Shown here: piece after piece, positions 53,435 through 61,280 of the stretch
Position numbering within the stretch: position 1 is the stretch's first letter
Layout: the number at the start of each line of letters is the position of its first letter
NCBI GenBank assembly: GCA_965230635.1
Contig: CBDDLJ010000009.1
Coordinates: 124,001 to 188,000 of the forward strand
Reading direction: 5' to 3'
DNA length: 64,000 bases
Source: CBDDLJ01 sp965230635
GTDB taxonomy: Bacteria > Pseudomonadota > Gammaproteobacteria > UBA1113
Program-made: the position numbers and the translations under genes
Notes under the pieces: model-generated
What the model saw: only the letters and a program-made list of their open reading frames with translations
Database searches by the model: none
Told to the model about the DNA's origin: nothing

Positions 53435-53831
53435 TTACTGGGTTACAATCAACAATATCGTTGCCGGTGCTCCTTGCTCATGCTGTTGTGCCTGTGGCAC
53501 ACATGCCGCCGCTTTTTTTAGTATGTCGCGCTTCTGCTTTAAGCGTGCATTCTCTTTTCTCAGCGATTTGAGTTCTGCCGCCAGTTCAGCACCGATAGTT
53601 ACTTCTTGGACAGAACTGCTTGGATAATAACAATTAACCCAACCATGGAGTGTGCTCACCTTAATACCAAGTTCTTGAGCTGTTTCACTAATACTTTGTG
53701 TTGATTCTTTGGCTAATTTTGCTGATGATTGCTTAAATTCTTCCGAATACTGCGTCACTTTTTGTTTGCTTATATCTTGAATTCCTTTCCTCGTAATTAC
53801 TATAACTTTTTTGTCTAGGAAAGTGTAGACA
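53435..53831 (-). mobile_element. IS3-family element remnant: orfA and one end
   Basis: The frame 53435-53758 encodes MTQYSEEFKQSSAKLAKEST, an HTH with ISETAQELGIKVSTLHGWV, and a leucine-zipper-like ENARLKQKRDILKKAA: the OrfA of IS3-type elements. The reading departs from the family after KKAA. OrfB is missing. About 75 bases before its ATG, the minus strand has TGTCTACACTTTCCTAGAC, a plausible terminal inverted repeat ending near 53831. No matching right end was found. Confidence 0.78.
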
Positions 53832-53858
53832 CATCAATCTTGCCCTGATACAAAGTAC

Positions 53859-53888
53859 TTGACACCGGATCCGGTGAGTTATTATGAT
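53859..53888 (+). promoter_or_regulatory. Promoter with 14-bp palindrome in the spacer
   Basis: TTGACA (53859-53864), 18-base spacer and TATGAT (53883-53888). The perfect palindrome CACCGGATCCGGTG (53863-53876) overlaps the -35 end and lies in the spacer, an ideal operator position for a repressor or MerR-like regulator. It is 134 bases upstream of the SH3 gene and its leader frame. Confidence 0.55.
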
Positions 53889-53992
53889 AGACAATGTCAT
53901 CTAAGGTAGATAAATCTATTCTGCATCAGAGTTGTTTTAATTTATGAGTAATAGTCAGTATTGTTGAAAAATTGATATTTAGGAGAGATAAT

Positions 53993-54025
53993 ATGGGACT
54001 TATTGAGTTGAGAGGCTTTCGATGA
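53993..54025 (+). CDS. Ten-codon leader frame coupled to SH3 gene
   Basis: ATG at 53993 with AGGAGAG at 53981-53987 encodes MGLIELRGFR and stops at TGA 54023-54025, overlapping the next ATG (ATGA). The best ribosome binding site of the locus belongs to this mini-frame, so the SH3 gene may be translated by coupling. An alternative is that the long gene originally started here and a frameshift intervened. Confidence 0.45.
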   Translation: MGLIELRGFR

Positions 54026-55836
54026 CAAGATCAGTACAGATTGGTAATGACACTGTATCATTCGAACATTCTTTTCGTGGATATAAGCATTTGTATCACA
54101 GGGCTAATTTATTTGCCTGGACAGGACTTAGGCAGAGACATGAAAAAAAACATTACAACTATCATTTGAGCTGCGCTAAAGATAATTACATTGATCTGAA
54201 TTGCAGTTATAAAATGAATGATAGTAATAACCTTCTTAAGTATAATAGAGAAGATAAGCCAAACAGGCCATTTCCTGGGACGGGACGTGCACATGAATGT
54301 AAACACGGTGACGTCACTAGTGGCCATGCCACCGTCGTTCTAAATTATCGGGAAAGTGATGACGATCGACAATGGATTAAAGAGATGCAAGATAACATAA
54401 TTGCTAGGCTGACACGAGAGCATGAGGAAAGAATCACATTTGCTCAGGAGTTAGAGCAACAAAAGAGAGAAGAAGAAATGCATATCACTAAGTTAACTCA
54501 GCTTAGAGATTATACCTTACAAACACTAGAAGAAGGCAAAGACTTATTTAATCAAGGTCGTATACAGAATGCCGTATCATTGTTTGATGTGGTTATCAGT
54601 AAAATTAGCGATAATGATATTTCTAGCGATGATTCCGATACATTACTACTTAGAAAGCAAGAAGCACAAAGCTATTGGTTAATTTCAGAAGCTTTATTAT
54701 TAACAACTATCCCTGATAGACTCAACGATGAATTTATTAAAAAGTGTTTTGAACGAACCACAACAATGAACGATTTTCGATTGACCTATACGTTAGCTAT
54801 GGCAGGCTTAAAGGATAAAATCATAAAAATTGATGAGCTTAATCCAATGATATTAGCTAGGTTAACTTATATTGCTGAAAATCGGATAATTAAACATTCG
54901 GAATTAGCTTTGTTCAAAATGACAATAAAAAGAATTTACAAAGCAAATTATATTTCTGAATATGACAGAAATACATTAGATAGCATCGCAGAAAGCAAAA
55001 AAATATTTTCTGATCCTCGCTTTGAAGGACTTAAAAATCAAGTTGAGCACATGCAGACACAGTTTTGTGAAGCTGTAAAACACTTTTCTGACCAGATAGG
55101 CTCTATTAGAAAGGAATTAGCAAATAACCGTGAACATATATTCGCACTAGCTAATAACTTAGATCAATTGCGTGAAGCATATAAAAAACAGGCTAAGCGA
55201 AAATTGGGATTTGGTGCTCTAAAGATGGGGTTATCCTTTGTAGGTTTTTTTGCGGTTGATTTTTTATCTTCAGTGTGTGATTTATCAGATTTATCAGAAA
55301 TAGGCTCTTTTTTATTGAAAAAAGAGCCAGGGGAGGTTGAAAAATTGCTGGATGGTGGTCAATCGGCTTTTGATAAGAATTTCCGCGTTAGTCATATGAA
55401 CCCTATTGCAGAAAAGGCGATAAAGAATGCAGGATATGATCCGGGGAAGTTTGTAAAACAATGGTATAGCACGGCAGTTGTATTAGAAAAAACACCTAAT
55501 TCGCAGACAAATTTAACTTCTTCACCGGTTAACTATTTTTCAGTTGTATCGGCACATTCTGACCACAGTGCTGCTGCAAACACAAGCTCTAAGGTGCTGC
55601 CGTTGCCAAATAAACCACTAGGGCGTGTTTTTGTATTATATGCTTATACAGCAACCGCGCCAGATCAACTATCTGTAAATGCTAATGAAAAATTGACCCT
55701 CATTGAGAAAGATCCTTCAGGTTGGTGGCTGTGTTGCCGAGGACTTGAGAAAGGCTTGGTACCCAGTACATATTTAGAAGAATGCAGTGTAAGTAGTAAG
55801 TCACTACCATTGCCTGCAGCTCCTGGGCATCGTTAA
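54022..55836 (+). CDS. SH3-domain protein with coiled coil and helical core
   Basis: 604 residues. N-terminus (1-115) of mixed Tyr/His-rich sequence; coiled coil about 120-165 (ARLTREHEERITFAQELEQQ); TPR-like helices (LQTLEEGKDLFNQGRIQNAV); second coiled region near 340-390; a hydrophobic stretch near 395-418 (MGLSFVGFFAVDFLSSV); and a C-terminal SH3 domain about 534-588: VFVLYAYTATAPDQLSV, LTLIEKDPSGWWLC, GLVPSTYLEE. The ALYDY-like start, WW pair and VPSxY end are those of eukaryotic SH3 domains. A secreted effector that binds host proline-rich partners is a reasonable inference. GAGAGG sits seven bases before the ATG. Confidence 0.85.
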   Translation: MTRSVQIGNDTVSFEHSFRGYKHLYHRANLFAWTGLRQRHEKKHYNYHLSCAKDNYIDLNCSYKMNDSNNLLKYNREDKPNRPFPGTGRAHECKHGDVTSGHATVVLNYRESDDDRQWIKEMQDNIIARLTREHEERITFAQELEQQKREEEMHITKLTQLRDYTLQTLEEGKDLFNQGRIQNAVSLFDVVISKISDNDISSDDSDTLLLRKQEAQSYWLISEALLLTTIPDRLNDEFIKKCFERTTTMNDFRLTYTLAMAGLKDKIIKIDELNPMILARLTYIAENRIIKHSELALFKMTIKRIYKANYISEYDRNTLDSIAESKKIFSDPRFEGLKNQVEHMQTQFCEAVKHFSDQIGSIRKELANNREHIFALANNLDQLREAYKKQAKRKLGFGALKMGLSFVGFFAVDFLSSVCDLSDLSEIGSFLLKKEPGEVEKLLDGGQSAFDKNFRVSHMNPIAEKAIKNAGYDPGKFVKQWYSTAVVLEKTPNSQTNLTSSPVNYFSVVSAHSDHSAAANTSSKVLPLPNKPLGRVFVLYAYTATAPDQLSVNANEKLTLIEKDPSGWWLCCRGLEKGLVPSTYLEECSVSSKSLPLPAAPGHR

Positions 55837-55910
55837 CCTACATTCTCCTAGGGTAACTAGTTGTCAGTTATGCTAGACGTGTATTGTTCAAAAAACTTAA
55901 TCCATAAATA

Positions 55911-55933
55911 GGCTGGCATGTTACATGCCAGCC
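55911..55933 (+). terminator. Hairpin after SH3 gene
   Basis: GGCTGGCATG and CATGCCAGCC form a perfect 10-bp stem with a TTA loop about 75 bases after the stop. There is no long T-run, so the terminator call is moderate. Confidence 0.55.
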
Positions 55934-55966
55934 ATTCCGAATTTATAGCATTATAGGGACACAACC

Positions 55967-56150
55967 GCTATTTCCGTACAAGTTTTTTTCCTTGGCATCA
56001 TTGCAGGGTTAAGCCATATATTCACCGCCATTTTGGGTGAAGAAAATCAACTTCCGTTAATGGGCTTGCTTTTAATCTTATCGATAGTTACACTTTTGAT
56101 TTTCTGGTTGCTAATTCTGAAAAATAAAGTCATCCGGCAACAGTAAATAA
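55967..56150. repeat. 184-bp direct repeat, copy 2 (orphan MFS 3' end)
   Basis: Near-identical to 53107-53290 and includes the same stop codon region. It has no start and is not expressed as a separate gene. It lies just before the convergent gyrB stop. Confidence 0.95.
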
Positions 56151-56189
56151 AAGTAAGGATATTTTACTCTTGAATAAGATGATAGTTGC

Positions 56190-58616
56190 TTAAATATCTA
56201 TATTAGTCGCCAATAATGCATTTTGCTCAATAAAAGCTCTTCTCGGTTCAACATTATCACCCATTAGTGTTGTAAAAACTTGATCAGCAGAAATAATATC
56301 TTCAATGGTCACTTGTAATAAACGACGAGTCTCTGGATTCATGGTAGTATCCCACAATTGATCGGGATTCATTTCACCCAGTCCTTTGTAGCGTTGTATC
56401 GTTTGACCTTTTTGAGCATCGTCCATTAACCACTGTATCATTTCAGAAAAATCTGTGATCATGTGCTTTTCATTTTCACGTTGAATATAAGCGCTATCGT
56501 TTATCAGTGACATTTCTTTACCATGAATAGTGAGTAATATCTTATATTCTGTGTGTTCAAAAAAATCAGCATCAAATAAATAATTTTGTTCTATGCCATG
56601 CTCTATTGCGATAATATCTGGTAAGTATAAGTGTTCTTCTTTATCAACGTATACCTCCACACGATATTCCATTTTTAAATCAGCGTGTTTTAACTGTTCA
56701 TTAAATTGTTCACACCATGCTTCCATCGATGTTTGATCTTTGATTTGCTGCGTGGTAACCATGGGCATATGTAACATTTGCTGTAACACTTCAAGTGGAT
56801 AATGTTTTGCAAAACGCGCGATAATTGCTTCATATTTTCGATGTTGTGTAATTAAATTATCTAATGCTGATTTATTTATTGGCGGTGCATTGTCCCCGGG
56901 AAATAATTGAATATTTTCTAAAGCACGTTGAGTTAAATAAGCGGTTAATTGATCATCATCTTTAATGTATTGCTCTTGCTTACCTTTTTTAACTTTATAT
57001 AACGGTGGCTGAGCAATGTAAACATAACCTCGCTCAACTAATTCTGGCATTTGTCGATAGAAAAAAGTTAGTAGAAGTGTACGAATATGTGCGCCATCAA
57101 CATCCGCATCCGTCATAATAATAATTCGATGATAACGCAACTTTTCTGGGTTATATTCTTCTCGACCAATTCCACAGCCTAATGCGGTAATTAATGTACC
57201 CACTTCTGCTGACGAAAGCATTTTATCAAACCGTGCTTTTTCAACATTAAGAATTTTTCCCTTCAAAGGTAAAATTGCTTGTGTACGCCTATCACGTCCC
57301 TGCTTTGCTGATCCACCCGCGGAATCACCCTCAACTAGAAATAATTCTGACAGCGCTGGATCTTTTTCTTGGCAATCGGCTAACTTTCCTGGTAGCCCCG
57401 CTATATCCAATGCGCCTTTACGACGAGTCATTTCTCTCGCTTTTCGCGCAGCTTCACGAGCGCGAGCTGCATCAATGACTTTTCCTAAAATAACTTTTGA
57501 TAGCTGAGGATTCTCTAATAAAAAATTATTAAAATGTTCCGCAATAGCAGACTCAACAACAGATTTCACTTCAGAAGAAACTAATTTATCTTTTGTTTGT
57601 GACGAGAATTTAGGATCGGGGACTTTTACCGACAAAATAACCGTCAAACCTTCACGGATATCATCACCTGTCATAGAAACTTTACTTTTCTTCGCCAAAC
57701 CTTCTTTTTCAGCATAGTTGTTAAATGTGCGTGTTAAACCAGCACGAAATCCAGCTAAATGAGAACCACCATCTTTTTGTGGAATGTTATTGGTAAAACA
57801 AAAAATATTTTCCTGAAAACTATCATTCCATTGCATGGCGATTTCTGCTGTCATATCATTTTTTGTTGACTTAAAATAAAGCACCTCAGGGTTAACTGGT
57901 CGCTTATTTTTATTTAAAAACTCAACGAAACTGGCAATTCCGCCTTCGTATTGAAATTTTTCTGACTTATCTGAACGTTCATCAATTAATTCAACACAAA
58001 TACCTGGATTTAAAAAAGAGAGTTCGCGAAAACGTTTCGCCAAAATATCATAGTGAAACTCAATACTGGTAAAAATTTCCTCGCTGGGTTTGAAGTAAAC
58101 TTCAGTTCCTGACTTTTCAGATTCGCCAACAATTTCAAGTGGTTTTTGCGGTTCACCTAGGTGGTAATGCTGTTCATGAACAGCACCGCCACGTCGAATA
58201 ACTAATTTTAACCGATCCGACAATGCATTGACGACCGAAATACCAACACCGTGCAAGCCCCCAGAAACTTTATACGAATTATCATCGAACTTACCGCCGG
58301 CATGTAACACCGTCATAATGACTTCTGCTGCTGAACGCTTTTCCTCAGGATGGATATCAACAGGAATACCACGGCCATTATCTCTTACTGTTATCGATTC
58401 GTCAGCATGAATAATCACTTTGATCCGGTCACAAAACCCAGCCAATGCTTCGTCAATGGAATTATCAACCACTTCAAACACCATATGATGTAAGCCAGTG
58501 CCATCATCTGTATCGCCAATATACATTCCCGGCCGTTTTCTTACGGCATCTAAACCTTTTAAAACTTTAATATTTGCAGAATCATAAGTTTCTTTAACGG
58601 TTTCTTGTGTACTCAT
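56190..58616 (-). CDS. gyrB: DNA gyrase subunit B
   Basis: 808 residues, normal for gammaproteobacterial GyrB with the insert in the TOPRIM/C-terminal part. ATPase domain: VVDNSIDEALAGFCD, DNGRGIPVDIHPEE, GLHGVGISVVNALS. TOPRIM: LFLVEGDSAGGSAKQGRDR and IIMTDADVDGAHIRTL. C-terminal QRYKGLGEMNPDQLW. GGAG is six bases before ATG. Works with GyrA to introduce negative supercoils. Last gene of the dnaA-dnaN-recF-gyrB origin cluster. Confidence 0.97.
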   Translation of the reverse strand: MSTQETVKETYDSANIKVLKGLDAVRKRPGMYIGDTDDGTGLHHMVFEVVDNSIDEALAGFCDRIKVIIHADESITVRDNGRGIPVDIHPEEKRSAAEVIMTVLHAGGKFDDNSYKVSGGLHGVGISVVNALSDRLKLVIRRGGAVHEQHYHLGEPQKPLEIVGESEKSGTEVYFKPSEEIFTSIEFHYDILAKRFRELSFLNPGICVELIDERSDKSEKFQYEGGIASFVEFLNKNKRPVNPEVLYFKSTKNDMTAEIAMQWNDSFQENIFCFTNNIPQKDGGSHLAGFRAGLTRTFNNYAEKEGLAKKSKVSMTGDDIREGLTVILSVKVPDPKFSSQTKDKLVSSEVKSVVESAIAEHFNNFLLENPQLSKVILGKVIDAARAREAARKAREMTRRKGALDIAGLPGKLADCQEKDPALSELFLVEGDSAGGSAKQGRDRRTQAILPLKGKILNVEKARFDKMLSSAEVGTLITALGCGIGREEYNPEKLRYHRIIIMTDADVDGAHIRTLLLTFFYRQMPELVERGYVYIAQPPLYKVKKGKQEQYIKDDDQLTAYLTQRALENIQLFPGDNAPPINKSALDNLITQHRKYEAIIARFAKHYPLEVLQQMLHMPMVTTQQIKDQTSMEAWCEQFNEQLKHADLKMEYRVEVYVDKEEHLYLPDIIAIEHGIEQNYLFDADFFEHTEYKILLTIHGKEMSLINDSAYIQRENEKHMITDFSEMIQWLMDDAQKGQTIQRYKGLGEMNPDQLWDTTMNPETRRLLQVTIEDIISADQVFTTLMGDNVEPRRAFIEQNALLATNIDI

Positions 58617-58947
58617 TTACTACTCCAAAATTCAAAGTTAATTGTATCATTTTTTAGTAAAACTTACGAACTTTATCTATTGAAACCACTAGAATTTTAT
58701 TAGCTTTAATTTGAAAAAAATGCCTCTAATGATGAAGTAGAAATGAAAAATGAATGGGGCTTATCATTTCTAGCTATTCATTCTCATCACGGTATTGCTC
58801 CCAAATTAGTTTAATTCTTCAGCATAGCTAAAAACAAAAATATGTACACAAAAAGTACAGAAAGTATTAATAATGAACAAAAAAGAGGAATGAACATGAT
58901 CGTCCTTTTCGCAATCAACATCAGCTATTAAAAATAGAACAATTGTA
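58617..58947. other. Intergenic part between gyrB and recF
   Basis: AT-rich; probably contains the gyrB promoter. No gene seen. It is followed by a parS-like site and a large inverted repeat. Confidence 0.4.
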
Positions 58948-58963
58948 TATTCCACATGGAACA
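58948..58963. promoter_or_regulatory. Degenerate parS-like site
   Basis: TATTCCACATGGAACA differs at two positions from the perfect palindrome found twice nearby. Confidence 0.4.
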
Positions 58964-58991
58964 TACTGTAAATGCAATAGCATAACGATCC

Positions 58992-59062
58992 TTATAGCGT
59001 TTCCCTCTATTGTTGACCTATACTAAGCGAGTATAGGTCAACAATAGAGGGAAACGCTATAA
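58992..59062. repeat. Perfect 33-bp inverted repeat with 5-base loop
   Basis: Arms 58992-59024 and 59030-59062 are exact reverse complements; the loop is AAGCG. It lies 18 bases from the recF stop. It could be a strong recF terminator, but has no T-run and is much longer than the terminators seen elsewhere in this window. A palindromic mobile unit is possible. Confidence 0.9.
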
Positions 59063-59079
59063 ATACTCACTATTTTCTT

Positions 59080-60168
59080 TTATGAAGATACAATGTGAAT
59101 TTTCCCATGTTCCACGTGGAACATATTGTGTGGTACATGCTGAAAGTGAGGCTGTAAATCATGTCGTGCAACCCCTGTTACAAAGACTTGGGCATTTAAT
59201 TCACTTAGTTTATCGATCAAAAATGCTCTATGTTGTTCATCTAACTCTGAAGGTAAATCATCAATTAAGAATATACACTTTTTCCCTGTTTTTTTTGCCA
59301 ACAAAATACCTTGTGCTAAAAACAAAGCATTGACCAAAATCTTTTGCTGCCCTCTTGATAAAACAGCGCCTGCCGGCGCTCCAGCCATAAACAATTTCAT
59401 ATCGGCCCGTTGCGGGCCATAGCGGGTATATCCCATCGCAAGATCATGCTCTAATGCTTGCTCTAATACATCAGCATAACTGTCATTATCAGGCCAGCCA
59501 CGGCAATATTGCGATGAAAAATCATCAAAAAAAGGTAATTCTGCCAATAGTACAATCAATATTGGTCCTAAATCTTTAAAATACTGGCGCCGTAATTGAT
59601 CAATAGATTCAGCACTTGAAATTAATTCTTGATCCCATACTTTTATTTGACGCAAAGGCATGCGCTTCTTCAAAGCAGCATTTCGTTGCTTTATGATGCG
59701 TTGTAGTGTACGCCAAACAGAAAAGAAAGACTGTTCCACGTGGAACAATCCCCAATCGAGAAACTTACGCCTATATTGAGGCCCTGCTTCAACAAGATGG
59801 TAACTATCCGGGTTTATTATCAACATCGGTAACATTTGCGCTATATCAGCTGTTCTAAAGCAATTTTCACCATTAATATGAATTCTAGAATGTCCTTGCA
59901 GGCAACGCTCAAACCCAATCGATGTTAAATTTTGCTGTTCATCAAGCAATTTCGCATGAATAGTTAGTTTTTCTTGATTTTTTTGTACAAGCTGTGGCAT
60001 CAAATGCGTACGAAAGGATTTTGCGTGACTTAAAACATAAATTGCTTCTAAAAGACTTGTTTTTCCGCTGCCATTATCACCAAAAAAAACATTAAATCGT
60101 GGTGATAATTCACTGCTAATTTGCATTAAATTCCGAAAATGACTGACTTGAATCTGCTTTATTGTCAT
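59080..60168 (-). CDS. recF: DNA replication and repair protein RecF
   Basis: 362 residues of the SMC-like ATPase family, acting at gaps with RecOR. Walker A FFGDNGSGKTSLLEAIY, signature VLSRGQQKILVNALFLAQG, Walker B CIFLIDDLPSELD. ATG overlaps the dnaN stop (ATGA). Two perfect parS-like palindromes lie in its coding sequence, both translated as FHVE. Confidence 0.95.
   Translation of the reverse strand: MTIKQIQVSHFRNLMQISSELSPRFNVFFGDNGSGKTSLLEAIYVLSHAKSFRTHLMPQLVQKNQEKLTIHAKLLDEQQNLTSIGFERCLQGHSRIHINGENCFRTADIAQMLPMLIINPDSYHLVEAGPQYRRKFLDWGLFHVEQSFFSVWRTLQRIIKQRNAALKKRMPLRQIKVWDQELISSAESIDQLRRQYFKDLGPILIVLLAELPFFDDFSSQYCRGWPDNDSYADVLEQALEHDLAMGYTRYGPQRADMKLFMAGAPAGAVLSRGQQKILVNALFLAQGILLAKKTGKKCIFLIDDLPSELDEQHRAFLIDKLSELNAQVFVTGVARHDLQPHFQHVPHNMFHVEHGKIHIVSS
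59108..59123. promoter_or_regulatory. parS-like centromere site 1
   Basis: TGTTCCACGTGGAACA, a perfect 16-base palindrome equal in core to gammaproteobacterial ParB-binding sites (GTTCCACGTGGAAC). The symmetry extends by one more base on each side. Confidence 0.75.
59732..59747. promoter_or_regulatory. parS-like centromere site 2
   Basis: Second exact copy of TGTTCCACGTGGAACA, within recF, about 3 kb from the oriC-like region. Placement near the origin is where ParABS centromeres normally lie. Confidence 0.75.
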
Positions 60169-61268
60169 AGTCTCAACGGCATAATGACATATTGACTATT
60201 CTCTTCCCCTTCTGCCTGGATAAGCACTGTATTTTCTGAGTCATGGAAAGTAAATTTGATTTGTTCAGCTTGAATAACAGCCAATACATCCAATAAATAA
60301 TCTATATTAAACCCTAAGGTAACAGGCTCTCCTTGATAAACAATGGGAATCTCTTCCTTACCTTCATCCTGCTCTTGGTTAACAACTTGTAAGTGTAAAC
60401 GTTGAGGCTTGATTTCTATCCTAACTGAATTAAATTGCTCGCTAGTAAGCGCGGAAATACAGGTTAATACTTGCCTTAAAGGCTTCTTATCAACCAAAAA
60501 ATGCTTTTTAAGCTGAAAATTCAACAAAACACGATAATCTGGAAAGTTTTCATCGATTAATTTACATCGAAAATGACAATGCGCTACATCAACAGCTAAA
60601 TAATTAGCACAAAATTTTACAACTACAGGCTCTTCCTCTTTTTTGAGCAAACGTAATAATTCCGTTATACCTTTTTGCGGTACGATTATTTTTGTTGGTT
60701 CAGTAACATCAAGCGCTAACTCTTCATAAGCATAGGATAATCGATGACCATCCATTGCCACCATGGTCAATTTTCCTGTACTAACTTCCCACAGCATTCC
60801 ATTTAAATAATAACGAACATCTTGATTTGCGATGGCAAATTGTGTTTTTTCTAACATTCCTCGTAATGTATTTTGGCTTATTGAAAATTCAATCATGGCT
60901 TGATTCACATTGATATTAGGAAACTCCTCAGCTGGCAGTGTCGCCAAAGTGTACTTTCCACGACCAACGTTTATCTTAACCCTTTGATTTTCAATAAAAA
61001 AATCTAAAATACTGTCTTCAGGCAGGTTTCTTAAAATATCTAACAGCTTTCTCCCAGCGAGGGTAAAATGGATTTCTTCATACTCTGCCATCAATCGCGC
61101 AAAACTTTCTATTTCAATTTCTAAGTCAGTAGCTGTGATTTTTAATTCATTTCCTTGAATTGAAAAAAGCACATTGGATAGAATAGCAAGGGTTAATCGG
61201 CGCTCAACAACGCCAATAACCGATTGCATGCACTGTAATAAATCACTGTTTGCAACAGAAAATTTCAT
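60165..61268 (-). CDS. dnaN: DNA polymerase III beta clamp DnaN
   Basis: 367 residues from ATG 61268 (MKFSVANSDLLQ); ATG 61271 and GTG 61274 are in frame upstream. The sliding clamp that tethers polymerase. Three clamp-fold segments; GVVERRLTLAILSNVLF near the N-terminus, and C-terminal YVIMPLRL, the usual end. It follows dnaA closely and overlaps recF. Confidence 0.96.
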   Translation of the reverse strand: MKFSVANSDLLQCMQSVIGVVERRLTLAILSNVLFSIQGNELKITATDLEIEIESFARLMAEYEEIHFTLAGRKLLDILRNLPEDSILDFFIENQRVKINVGRGKYTLATLPAEEFPNINVNQAMIEFSISQNTLRGMLEKTQFAIANQDVRYYLNGMLWEVSTGKLTMVAMDGHRLSYAYEELALDVTEPTKIIVPQKGITELLRLLKKEEEPVVVKFCANYLAVDVAHCHFRCKLIDENFPDYRVLLNFQLKKHFLVDKKPLRQVLTCISALTSEQFNSVRIEIKPQRLHLQVVNQEQDEGKEEIPIVYQGEPVTLGFNIDYLLDVLAVIQAEQIKFTFHDSENTVLIQAEGEENSQYVIMPLRL

Positions 61269-61280
61269 CATCACTTATAC

